From contig NC_064675.1 in the NCBI RefSeq assembly GCF_023278565.1, forward strand, positions 1,364,001 to 1,428,000: DNA of 64,000 bases, written 5' to 3'. Shown one piece after another: positions 21,201-32,708 of this stretch. The notes beneath the pieces are model-generated. The model saw only the letters and a program-made list of their open reading frames with translations. It ran no database searches and was not told where the DNA came from. This DNA comes from Colletotrichum lupini (Eukaryota > Ascomycota > Sordariomycetes > Glomerellales > Glomerellaceae). Both the position numbers and the translations under genes were made by a program. Position 1 is the stretch's first letter, and each line of letters opens with the position of its first letter.

Positions 21201-24200
21201 GCCTTTACGGGTATCCCATCTTGAACAGACGAACTGGCCGCCGCCGCTGTTCGCGCTCTCTTGCCACATTACTGCTCGCTGGCTCGCTCGCCGTCTGCCC
21301 GTCCGTCGCTGTAATGACCTGCAGTAACACGACATGGCCTTTCCCCTCGCTCGCAGCCGGTGGGTGTGCATCGTCTCCGTCTAGACTTTCCAAGCACCAT
21401 GATAGTCCTACCCAAACATTTTGACGAGCTGTAGTCGGATAGAAAGTCAGACTTCTTATTCGACCAGCACCACCTACCTACGTCTCGATCCCCTGCGGTG
21501 CCTGGCCTAGGGATCAGGGAGCAATTTTCGGAAACGAAGTCTACGACTGTACTCACTACTCCATACGCAAAGCTCATTGTTGCCTCCGTCATGTTCATAT
21601 CATGCCACGACTCCGTGTCACAACCCTCTAAAAGTCCAGAAATCCCACCAACGTGGATGGCGCCAGGCGATAGCTGAAGGTACTGCGCCAAGCTATCTAA
21701 CGCATCTGGCGGTAGTTCCCAAGGGTGCTCATCAATCCTCTATCAGCTCCGGCGGCAACATCCTCCAAGCTCAGTCTGCAGATACCCCGTCGCATACGGG
21801 TTGGGTTCACACCAAGCAACGGAACCAAGAATCATACGCTTCCTTCATCGTTGTCGATGCACTCTCACGTCTGCCCAGCCGGCCCTCCGTGTGCTAAGAC
21901 TGTAGCCTTCGCCGCCTTCACTCGACTCTTTGCAACTTCACCCCTCTCTCCCGCCCTCTCGGCCACTCGTCCACCTCCAACAAGCTCTTGGCAAACCACT
22001 AAGGCACGTCGGCCAATCTTGATTCTTCCCCCGATTCCTGGCAAAAGCGAAAGAAGAGAATCAGAACAAGCATTCGAGTCGGTGTGCGCGCGCCGCTCAA
22101 AGCTGCTAACTCGCCTGCGAACCTTGCTTCTTCTCATTTCTTCTCGTTAATGAGATGGCATGCTTCGTCTCTGGGCCCCGGTCCGCGACTTTACAATGAT
22201 TCGACCCATCCAATTCAATCCACACTTCGTGCCCAACCAGACGCCAAGCGAGAGCCAAGCCAAGCGTATCTCTTTGCCTTTCTTCCGCAACCCTTTCGTT
22301 TCTCTTTCACGTTTGTAAGACAGCCCAAATTATTAGTCCGACGCCTGGCTCGATCCCGTATTGGAAATGTGGACAGCGGCTCATTCCCGTAACCTCTCTT
22401 TCGGCGCTCAAATCTCTTGGCCAGGACCCATCAATGTCGCAGGAAGCCGTCTAGGTCGCAGGGATACAATTTGAGGGGTCAGCTAGACCACACTGCGGAT
22501 ACACGCTGCAGACGAGACAACGACGCAAGCCTTGGGAAGGAAATAGAGAACAAAAGGGGATGCACTCCCAAGACACCAAGCCGGCAGGCACAAGCGGTCG
22601 GGAAAAGAGGGAGCCCATGCCAAGGCGAAACGAAGACAACGTCCACTATTTTGCCTTTCCACGCCATTCGGCACCCATTGCAGGCTACAATGATGCCATT
22701 CGCAGCCCATTCTCCCGCCCAGAATTCCGTCCCGATCTTCCGGTGTTGCTTTTGCGGTTTGGCCTTGAAATCGATAGCCTCTCCGCTCTTGTTCATGTAT
22801 CCATACCACTTCTCACCGACATGGTCCCCGCTAAAACAGGAATCGCCATATGCAACCTGCAGTCTCACCGAAGCAGACGGGCAAGGTGCCCTATCTGACG
22901 CGAGCTGATGGACCAGCCAAATCACTATGTCAAGCCACGGGGCAGGCAGGGGAAAGTGTACGCTCGCTATCTATCAAATATCAACTCGTCAATGTTGCAC
23001 GGCACGGAGACCATGGACCATCTAGTAAGGTCGAAAACATGGCATGCTCCCGCTGACATCGCCGTCAGTCAACGGAGGAATCAGCCGGAAATTCCGAGAG
23101 ATAACAGGTTTCCAACAGCTTGCCAGAGGCAGCTCAATGTACTGAATTTGTCGATGCGTCTCGATATCCCGCATTGTCGCATGTCGATATTGACCTACAT
23201 TGGATGGATTGTAAGGTCTGACAGGATCGCTTGCCTGCGGCAAATGCCAATGACTTGCGACGGCACGCATGCCGCAATGAAACATCTCGTCCAGCACGGC
23301 GTCCTGCTTGCGTTGTGCAGCATCCCTATCTGACGTTCAACCGACACCAACCAGGCAGAGCGCCTCATGCCGGCCAAGCCCATCGAGCGTACACTTTGGC
23401 AACCTCATCGCAGAAACCCACGCAGAATTCCACGTTTGCTTGCGTAAGTTCAAACGTAATGCTGCGTACTGACTGACATGCATGCCGATCGGCCTGCAAT
23501 AACCGAGCTCCAAACATTCATCTTCCATGTTCTCGTGCCCGTTTGTCCCAGTATCCCAGTCACTGGTTCGGAGGGTGCTGCAGGACGGTCCAAAAAAGAC
23601 GACGTCAAGCGCGACTCGTGATCCCAACTACTCGCTGCTCCGGACTCACATCCGTACGACCCCAACAATCTTGGCAACCCTAGGACAGCCAGCATCACGC
23701 ACCCACACCCGCACAAGCACGCACACAAGGCGAAATCTGACTCGCAGAGGACACAGCCAAGACACAAGAGCACAAGTTTAGGGCAGCTAGGGAGAAATAA
23801 CGTGAGACACCGTCCAAGATTAAACGTATAGCTCTACATAGTAGGTGGCACATGCTTGACTACCAGCCACTAGGGAAACGGGAATCAAGCTCCAGTTTCC
23901 TTGCGGACCATCCCGTCCCCGTCCCGACCGATAATTTCCCCGGTCTACCGACGCGGCTTCGGTACGGAGGCACTACCTATATTGGACTATACTCCCCGGC
24001 AGGCTCGCAGAGTACTTTTTATCACATCTGGGCATCATCGTTGAGGTATCCTTTCCTCGGGAGTGAAGGGGTATCCATCGGTCGCTCCAGTTTGATTGAA
24101 CGACCATATCTCGTTTTCGATGCATGCTATGAACTACGAGACTTTCTCATCGCCTCATGCTTTTCACTTTCCGTCAGCACCGTGTTATCAACTACTGCCC

Positions 24201-25222
24201 TCAACAGCTCGTCGGGGAGTGTTTCATGCCTCCAAGGCAAGTGCTATAGTGAGAGATGCGATGCTGCCCCATTCGCGTTTCGAAGAATTTACTCCACTTC
24301 GGCAAAGAGATTCCTCTCGATAGTGGTTTCCGCCGACCAGTTTTGTGCGGGCAACGTTGCAACCTTCCCCGGACAACCTGCCCTTGGCATACACCTTGTC
24401 CAGCTTCCTATCAGGTTCGACTCCCGCAAGCCTAGCGGGGAAGCGGGCAGGTCGCTGCAGGCGTATCGCGGGAAACATTGAAAATGACGATCATCAACTT
24501 TGCATATCCGCAGCGTCTCGATACTTGTCACGAGAATCGGCGCATACTGAAGAGCTCTTGTTGTTGCCATTGCTATCTGCTGGGGAACCCTGCCTTTGAC
24601 CACCGGGCGATGATCTGGGCGGCTCGGATCTCAACGACACTGGCTGACCTGGCTCCCTTCAACGGGGAGAAGTCCTAGTAATTTGACTATGTTATTTAGA
24701 TCATCTGCTACCGACTTTGGATCCGTTAGCACACGGGCTGCTGTCGCGAGTACACTGGCCTCGAAGAGCTTCGGATGGACGTTTGTACTTTGAATTCTAA
24801 TTATTCCCCTTGGTTCACTTCATCCCGCCCAGCCAACCAGGTCCAGGTGTTCCAGGAAGCAAAGACGCCTGAACGCCATAACAATGCGAGCATCCCTCTA
24901 TCGGGCCCTCCCATTTCTTCCCAAGTGCTTTTTTTTGGCCACTTCTCTCTGCCCTTTTGTCTTTTTCATCCTCGTCACACCCTCCGACCTCGAATCCACA
25001 GGTAACGTCAAGTGGATGAGGGTGGGAGTTTCCAACACCTCTCGTTGGCAGATTCCTGGGAACTACACGCATTCGCATATTGCCATTTTACCAACATGCA
25101 CACAAACACCCCCCCTGGTAGTTTGCTACCAGCCCGTTTCCTTTGGTCTTCCTCTCGGCCAGCTGGTCGTCCATCTTGCCTTGTTGGTTTTATAGGGCCC
25201 GAAGCATATCCTTTACGATCGC
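18222..25222. other. Gene-poor 7-kb stretch
   Basis: No reading frame here shows a known domain or a convincing set of splice sites. Near its left end, a CTGAC...ACACAG acceptor on the minus strand (18239-18240) suggests a 5'-UTR intron of the stress-protein gene. The minus strand from about 19.1 to 20.0 kb is C/T-rich like a fungal leader or promoter. TACCTAGGTA-like palindromic text lies at 19.20-19.25 kb and 20.11-20.31 kb, and a CTGCACCTG tandem at 20.44-20.48 kb. The right half is mixed sequence with overlapping frames on both strands up to about 210 codons, none called. Confidence 0.5.
20440..20478. repeat. Short imperfect tandem repeat (CTGCACCTG/CTGCACTTG)
   Basis: Four near-copies of a 9-nt unit, CTGCAcctg, in direct succession within the gene-poor region. 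The period is a multiple of three but no supported gene covers it. Confidence 0.6.
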
Positions 25223-26840
25223 TCAAGCGTACGTGCGGGACAGGTTGCGGAGGTACCAGTCGACCAGCTTGCGGCCAACCTTGGCTTCCGAGATGTGGAT
25301 CAGATCCTAGAATGTGATGATTAGCATGTTATTATGGTAACAAGCAACTCGTGTTGGAAGCTGCAGTTTCTCGGAATTACTTACACCCTGCATAGCGTAG
25401 TCCAGGTCGCTGACGTTGATGAGGTCGCCGTCCAACAGGCTGGGGTGGTCAGTCCAGCGCAACTGCTTGGTGCGCTGCTTGTTGACGAGGAGCCAGGAGC
25501 GGAGCTCGTCGGGCTTGACCTCGAGGAAACCGGCCAGCTTGTTGAGGTCCATGGTGGTGTAGAGGCGGAGGTAGGACTTGACGGTGGGGCTCATCATGTT
25601 GATCTTGACCTCCTCCATGAAGACGGCGAGGTGGTGCTCGACGGGGTCGATGTTGGACTCGGGGTTCTCAAAGTCTGGGGGCACGGGGGAGATGAACTTG
25701 GGGCAGGCGGAGCGGAAGAGCTCCTCGAAGATGGGGAGGGACTCGGGGCCGCCGCGCTGGAGCTTGAGGAGCTGGTCGCCGTACTTCTCACGGAGGGCGG
25801 AGTGGATGGTGTCGTCGAGGCGGGTGGGGTGGAAGGCGACGCAGATGGCGATGAGGGCGTACATCTGGTCGTTCTTCTTGGTGATGGAGTCGTACTGGGC
25901 GTTCTTTTGGAAGTTCTTTGTGCGGGAGACGTAGACGAGGATGTGGGAGAACATCTTGATGGCGTCGGCGTAGCGGTGCATCATCATGTAGGAGAAGCCG
26001 ACGTAGTAGTAGGTGGTGAAGTGGGCGGCCATGACGCGGGCGAACATGGCCTTCTTGTTGAGCTCAATGTCGTCGAGGGTCTTGAGGGCGAGGCTGAAGT
26101 CGCCGAGGAGGCAGTGGACGCGGAGGAGACCGATGATGGAGAAGTAGCCCAGCATGCGGTAGAGGTTCTTGGAGCCGTACTCGCCCGCGACGGCCATGGG
26201 GTCCTCGTTGCGGCGCATGGCGGCCAGCTGCTCGGTGATTTGGGAGCGCTGGATGAGGGAGTAGAGGACGTTGAGGACCGAGTAGCAGCCCCAGGTGTTT
26301 GGGTTCTCCTTGAGGACCTGCATCTCCTCCTCGTTGTTGCCCTGGCGGGCGATGCGCATGCGGTAGGACGAGAAGGAGTTGAACTGGTAGATGAACTCGT
26401 CGATGACGTCCCAGGCCCAGTAGTACTAATTGAAGACATGTTAGCTTCCCTGGTCCACGTGTGGTGATGCTATCGCGACGGCATAGCTTCGGGTGGAGAC
26501 CGAAGCAAGGAGTCTATGGGAAGCTTACCGAAGGGGGCTCGAGGTCGACGGGACCCTCGCTGTTGAGGATGAAGTGGAACAGGCTGCAGTAGGAGTCGTA
26601 GCTCTGGAACTTGACCTCGAGGGGCGCGGAGAAGTCGAGGGGCTGGGCGGCGGCGGCGAGGCGCGACTGGATGTCGTCGGTCTGCTGGGCCATGGTCAGG
26701 GAGTTGACCTGCTCGAGGTCCTCGCCAATGTTGTCCTCATACTGGACCTGCTCCTTGTAGTCGTTGACGAGGGCCTCCTCCTCGACGTCGCTGTCGTCGT
26801 CGACGCGGACGGGCCGCTCTCCGTTTTGATAGCCGCTCAT
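25223..26840 (-). CDS. Eukaryotic translation initiation factor 3 subunit L (eIF3l)
   Basis: Exons 26840-26529, 26425-25385 and 25306-25223 join in phase (introns 103 and 78 bp) and give 478 residues, the usual size for fungal eIF3l. The N-terminus (MSGYQNGERPVRV) is acidic, with DDDSDVEEEALVNDY. The core contains YYWAWDVIDEFIYQFNSF, GYFSIIGLLRVHCLLGDFS and YYVGFSYMMMHRYADAIKMF, all characteristic of this subunit. A PCI-type region lies at the C-terminal half (SYLRLYTTMDLNKLAGFL). The last exon ends with SEAKVGRKLVDWYLRNL and SRTYA. eIF3l is part of the eIF3 complex that binds the 40S subunit and promotes recruitment of the 43S complex to mRNA in the cytosol. It is absent from budding yeast but common in filamentous fungi. 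It is divergent from EFL1. Confidence 0.97.
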
Positions 26841-27968
26841 GGTGGGTGGATTTTTCGGTGAAGACTATTCCCACACGAAGATGTGTTAGGAATAGAAATT
26901 GAAAAATAGAAAAAATTTGACAAAGGTTCCGAAAGAGGAAGGGCGCGCGAAAAGTTGGCGATGTCTTCAACCTTCGAAGGGGAGTTGGGAGGACAGATGG
27001 GCGGTCGGGTCGGAGGGGGTTCGCTCGAGAGGTGTGGGGTTTTCGGGCGGACGAGTCGAAAATTTCCTTTTCGCTGGCTAATCCCGCGGGGGCTTTTGCT
27101 GAGGTTATCACAGGCACCGTTTGGGTTTGGGAGAGAGGGGCCAGTGAATTTTTGGCGAGTTAGGGTTTGTTGCACCCTCGGTAGAGCGATGTGTGGGGAT
27201 GAAGCCGATGGCTAGCCTTGGGTTGTAGGTAACGGAGTTAATGCAACTATGCGGTTGTAGAGGGGTTCTGGTGGCCTTTTTTTTTTTTGGTCGATGCGTC
27301 GTTGGAGGGGTTGAATGTATCTTTTGGCGGGGTTAGTCCGCTGAGGTAACTCCAAGGCTGCCTGTGCCTGCCCTGGAGGACATTCCCCCCTCCTTCCCCA
27401 AGAGACGAAGGAAGAACAAGAGTTGCATAGACACACACGCTATACAACATTACTCATAACTGCACCAGTCTACTCGGTGCATCCACCTCATATTCTGTGG
27501 GATAATATCAACCTCCCAAAACACACTCAGACTCAGGCAATACCAAGGACAAGAGTCAGAGTTACCCTCGTCCGTGCAAAACTTCTTACAGCAGAGTGGC
27601 GAATCAGAGCCGTCTTTACGTCCTGCTTCTGACCTGAACTTCCAGTTTGGGTCGGCCTATTAGTCACAGACCAGGGCCAGTTTAGTCGCCGAATCATCAT
27701 CATCAACTCACTCAGGTACTCGCTACTTCTGCCAAAGACCCCCCCAGTCAATAACGACATCATCTGCCTCGGGCAAACAACGATACTCAGCAGTGCAGCA
27801 CTGGCTTTCATATACCAGCCAAGGGAGGGAGGCATCACACAGACCCTCAGACCTGCTTTCTCATTCACTCTGCTTCTTTCATCTGGCATTGCTTTCTGTC
27901 CATAGATCTTTTGATACCCCCTTGAACCCCTCATCTGCCACTCTTCCTTCATCACATATCCGCCCATC
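26841..27968. promoter_or_regulatory. Shared divergent promoter region of eIF3l and EFL1
   Basis: This 1.1-kb region separates the two start codons. It has a T13-type run near 27277-27289 and C/T-rich text directly before the EFL1 ATG. No convincing gene is present. Co-regulation of the two translation genes is an inference from the arrangement only. Confidence 0.5.
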
Positions 27969-30900
27969 ATGCCTGTTGTAACTCCCGACAAGCTGGCTAG
28001 CCTGCAAAGGCATGCCGTGGATGTGCGCAACGTAAGTTCTCACCTCATCATCATCATCACACAATTTTCTCAGTGACTGACCGCAACCAGATCTGCATCC
28101 TGGCCCACGTTGATCATGGCAAAACATCACTGACAGACGCCCTTTTGGCAACAAACGGCATCATCTCACCCAAACTCGCCGGCAAGATCCGGTACCTCGA
28201 CTCTAGACCTGATGAGCAGCTCCGAGGCATCACCATGGAATCCTCCGCCATCTCCCTCTACTTCTCCATGCTGAGGAGATCCGCACCCGACGCCGAGCCC
28301 GAAGCCAAGGAGTACCTCATCAACCTCATCGACTCGCCCGGCCACATTGACTTTAGCAGTGAGGTCTCCACCGCCTCACGCCTGTGCGACGGCGCCGTCG
28401 TGCTCGTCGACGCCGTCGAGGGCGTGTGCAGTCAGACCGTGACCGTCCTGCGCCAGACATGGACCGAGAAGCTCAAACCCTTGCTCGTCATCAACAAGAT
28501 TGACCGACTCATTACCGAGCTCAAGATGACGCCTGCCGAGGCCTACACTCATCTCAGCAAGATTCTCGAGCAGGTCAACGCCGTGCTGGGAAGTTTCTTC
28601 CAGGGCGAACGCATGGAGGAGGATCTCAACTGGCGCGAGCGGATGGAGGAGCGCGTCCAGGCGGCGGCTGCCAAGGAGGCTGGCCTGGATTCTATGACCG
28701 AGTCTGGAGAGCTCCAGTTTGAGGAGCGCGATGACGAGGATCTCTACTTTGCACCGGAGAAGAACAACGTCATCTTCAGTAGCGCCATTGACGGTTGGGC
28801 GTTTACCGTGCGCCAATTTGCCGGCTTATATCAAAAGAAGCTCGGCATCAAGAGAGATGTCATGGAAAAGGTGCTATGGGGCAGCTTCTACCTCGACCCC
28901 AAGACCAAGAAGATTCTGGGCCAGAAGCATCTCAAGGGGAGAAACCTAAAGCCCATGTTTGTGCAGCTGGTGCTGGAGCCTATCTGGACAGTCTACCAAG
29001 CCACCGTCGGCGGCGACAACAACAGGGGCGATCCCGCGTTGCTGGAGAAGATTACAAAGTCCCTCGGGCTGACTATCCCGCCACACATCATGCGCTCCCG
29101 AGACCCCCGCCTACTCCTGACCACGGTCTTTGCGTCCTGGCTGCCGCTCTCGACGGCCATGCTGGTTTCCGTCATCGAGTCCCTGCCATCACCCCCAGTC
29201 GCGCAAGCCGAGAGACTGCCCGAGATGCTGGAAGACGTCCCCGGCTCAGATGCTATCAACGAAGAGATCAAGAACGCCATGATCTCCTTCAAAACCGGCC
29301 CGTCGGACCCCGTCGTGGCCTACGTTAGTAAAATGGTTTCTGTCCCCGAAAGCGAACTCCCCCACAACAAGCGCAAGCCAGGCCAGTTGACCGCCGACGA
29401 GGCGAGAGAACTCGCCCGTAAGAAGAGAGCAGAAGCGGCTCGCGCCCAAGCCGCGGCACCTACCAGCGGAAACGAAATCAACGACCTTACGACGGCGCTC
29501 GAGGAGGTCAACCTGGACGGCTACGCTCCTGAGCACGAAGAGAAGGAAGTCGACCCCGAGCACCTCATCGGCTTCGCCCGCATGTACTCGGGCACTCTCT
29601 CCGTCGGCGACAGCCTCTGGGTCATCCCTCCCAAATGGTCTCCCGCCAACCCCAACGCCCAGCCCTCGCCGAAGCAAGTCACCGTCACGGCGCTCTACAT
29701 GCTCATGGGCCGCAACCTCGAGTCCCTAGACTCCGTCCCGGCAGGCGTCGTCTTCGGCATCGGTGGCCTCGAGGGCCACCTCCTCAAGAACGGCACCCTC
29801 TGCAGCCGCCTCGACGGCGCCGTCAACCTCGCCGGCGTGGCAGGTACATTGGGCAAACCCATCGTCCGCGTCGCCCTCGAGCCCGTCAACCCGGCCGACC
29901 TCGACAAGATGATCCACGGCCTCCGCCTCCTCGTCCAGTCCGACCCCTGCGCAGAGTACGAGCAGTTCAGCAGCGGCGAGCACGTCCTTCTTACCGCCGG
30001 CGAGCTGCACCTCGAGCGCTGCCTCACGGATCTCAAGGAGCGCTTCGCCCGCTGCGACATCCAGGCCGGCGCCCCCATCGTGCCCTACCGCGAAACCATT
30101 GTCCGCGCCGAGGAGATGCGGCCCCCCGCGAATAAGGACCTCGGCCGCGGCGTCGTCGTCGGCACCACCTCGTCCAAGCAAGTCTCCATCCGCCTCCAGG
30201 TCCGTCCTCTGCCGTCCGACGCCACGGACTTCCTCCTCAAGAACGGCGACGTCATCAAACGCATGTACTCTGATCGCACACCCGCCACCAACAACACCAC
30301 GGCCGAAGAAACCCAGGGTACTGAAGGCACAGGCGCCACCGCCCCCGGCGAAGAAAAGATCGACGTCGACACAGACCTGACAGCCGCAAAGACAATGTCC
30401 CTCGACGACTTCAAAACCGGCCTCCAATCCGCCCTCGAATCCTCCCGCGGCGGCCGCGAACACTTCAAGTCCGCCATCGACCGCATCGCCGCCTTTGGCC
30501 CCCGCCGCACCGGCCCCAACATCCTCATCGACGCCACAAAAGAAGGCCTCCTCGCAAAGCTCTTCTCCCAGACAGCCTCCTCGGAACGCGACGGCTCAGC
30601 AGCACCCCAAGCAGACGAAGCCCTCCACCCGGCCCACGTAGCCGACAAAATCCCCTACGCCTTCCAGCTCGCCACGGCCCAGGGCCCCCTCTGCCACGAA
30701 CCCGTCCGCGGCATCGCCGTCTTCCTCGAAGACGTCGTCATCAACCCCACCGAAGACGAATCCTCCGCCCGCGACCGCCTCCCCCGCCTGACGGGCGAAA
30801 TCATAAAGACCTTCACGTCCTCCCTCCGCTCCGGCATGCTCGACTGGTCCCCGCGCCTGATGCTCGCAATGTACACCGTCGAAATCCAAGCCTCGACGGA

Positions 30901-31279
30901 GGTCCTGGGCCGCGTCTACGACGTGCTCACCCGCCGCCGCGGGCGCGTCCTCTCCGAGGCGATGAAGGAAGGCACGCCCTTCTTCAGCATCAACTCTGTG
31001 CTACCGGTGGCCGAGTCGTTTGGCTTCGCGGACGAGATGCGGAAACGTACGTCGGGCGCGGCGCAGCCGCAGCTTATTTTTGCGGGGTACGAGGTGCTTG
31101 ACCAAGATCCCTTTTGGGTGCCGTTTACGGAAGACGATTTGGAGGATTTGGGCGAGTTGGCGGATAAGGAGAATGTGGCCAAGAGGTATATGGACGGCGT
31201 GAGGAGGAAGAAGGGGTTGTTGGTCGAGGGTAGGAACGTTGCTAGGGATGCGGAGAAGCAGAAGACTCTCAAGAGGTAG
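27969..31279 (+). CDS. EFL1: Ribosome assembly GTPase EFL1/Ria1 (elongation factor 2-like)
   Basis: Exon 1 is 27969-28031 (21 codons). A 59-bp intron containing a CAT repeat and ending CAACCAG follows, then exon 2, 28091-31279. The total is 1083 residues, close to the yeast protein. GTPase motifs are clear: G1 AHVDHGKTS (residues 26-34), switch I RGITMESSAISL, G3 DSPGH (102-106) and G4 NKID (156-159). EF-2-like domains II-V follow, with a low-complexity insert in the middle (KKRAEAARAQAAAPTSG) as is usual for EFL1, which distinguishes it from EF-2. The domain IV/V text YTVEIQASTEVLGRVYDVLTRRRGRVLSE is EF-2-family-like. With Sdo1/SBDS it releases eIF6/Tif6 from pre-60S subunits in the cytoplasm. 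It is convergent with eIF4B. Confidence 0.97.
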
Positions 31280-32708
31280 TGTGTTGTCGTGGGTTCGGGG
31301 AATGTGGTTGGTGGTTTAGCATGGATGTTGGTTTTGGTAGAGGTAGCGTGTGGATAATTGGGGAAACAAAAGGATATAAAATACTCGTCACTCACTTCTT
31401 TCAACCATACCTATTCTTGTGAATTTCCTCACTCTCCGTTGCTCCCCTCAGAGTGGGTGCCTTGTAATGAGGCATCACCTCACCCATCAAGACAGCAGCA
31501 AACATCGCGAGAACATCACCTACCACTGACACCTACAGCCACGACTAGAGAAACAACCACGTATTGTATACTTTTGTATTTCAGTTCCCTTGCCTATCAT
31601 CTATTTTGCCCGCCTCACACGCTTCATCAGGGGGAGGTCCAATGTCGACATCTCCCATCACCCACTCCACGACAGCAGTCAAAACCATGTCAATCGTCAG
31701 ACCCATCATACGTTCATTTTAAACCACCACACACCCTTGGTAGCAAAGAAGAAAAGAATATGAGCCAGCTCGCCATCATTTTTTGGTATCGAATGGGGGT
31801 CGTGGTAGATGAGTTGAGAGGGAGAGCACGACCAAGGGGAGAAAAGGAAGGAAGCGGACTTGCGGAAGAACAGTTTACGAGCGTGAATAATCATCAAGGA
31901 AACGTGAATAAGCCATCCGTCTGGAGGAGGAATTTCATAACTCAGGGCGAATCATCTATCGTTGCACGCAAAACAAGGAGGGGAGAAAGAGGAGGAAAAA
32001 CAGAAAGTAGAACTTTGGTTGAGAATTTTTGTGTTTGGATTCCTTTGAAGCTTCTTGTTGTGACTAAGAGCTGAGTTGAATCCTGGCGGATCGGTATGGT
32101 AGGTAGGACTGTTACTTCGCTGGATCCCCAAGAACCCCTTGGGCAATGAAGGGTCTCGGGGATACAGCAGAGGAGAGAGGAAACAAAGGAAAAGTGAGCG
32201 AGAATAAAAAAACAACATGGTCATGAGCCCCCTTTTTCTTCCAACTTCCATGAGCCCTTTTTTAGTAACCACTTCGCAAACTCCGATGAATGCGTGCGAA
32301 AGTGCGCGCCTTCTCCAGTCGTTGAGCCGAGGAGACCTATCTTGCCCTAGGATGACGGCAAGCCACCTGAGCCAAAGACCGCAGAGGGTGCTGAGTAAAA
32401 TAGGAAAGTTTTTGTTTCCTTCAGCAGATCCATAGTGAGCCAGTTATTGTCGTGTCGAAAAGCAAAGTATCGAAATAGAGAATCCATGCCCTTCAAGCCC
32501 CAAGTAAGCGGTTCGTGGCGTAAAGTCGTTCGTCAGAATCGTATTCGGAGTCGTCTGGGTATATGTGATGACGAGAAATATCGTCTAGGCCCCGCAAGCA
32601 AATACGTGGGAGCATCTTCTCGGCGATAATTGCCGACTCAACTGCGGCCTTGACCGCACTGGGTCCAGCCGGACGCTGAAGGATGAACGGACTGTGCACG
32701 CCCACCTC
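31280..32708. other. Intergenic between convergent EFL1 and eIF4B
   Basis: This 1.4 kb holds both 3' flanks. A plus-strand frame of 238 codons (31358-32074) has biased composition and no domain and is not called. Confidence 0.5.

Noticed and set aside
24400..24450. GGTTCGACTCCCGC, resembling a tRNA B-box
   Set aside because: No A-box at a suitable distance upstream, no acceptor pairing and no T-run terminator.
23852..24481. 209-codon plus-strand open frame in the gene-poor block
   Set aside because: Composition resembles random translated intergenic DNA; no recognisable motif and overlapping frames on the other strand.
25334..26467. 377-codon plus-strand open frame
   Set aside because: Exactly antisense to the eIF3l core exon; Val/Glu/Asp/Gly-rich composition is the expected shadow of third-position G/C bias.
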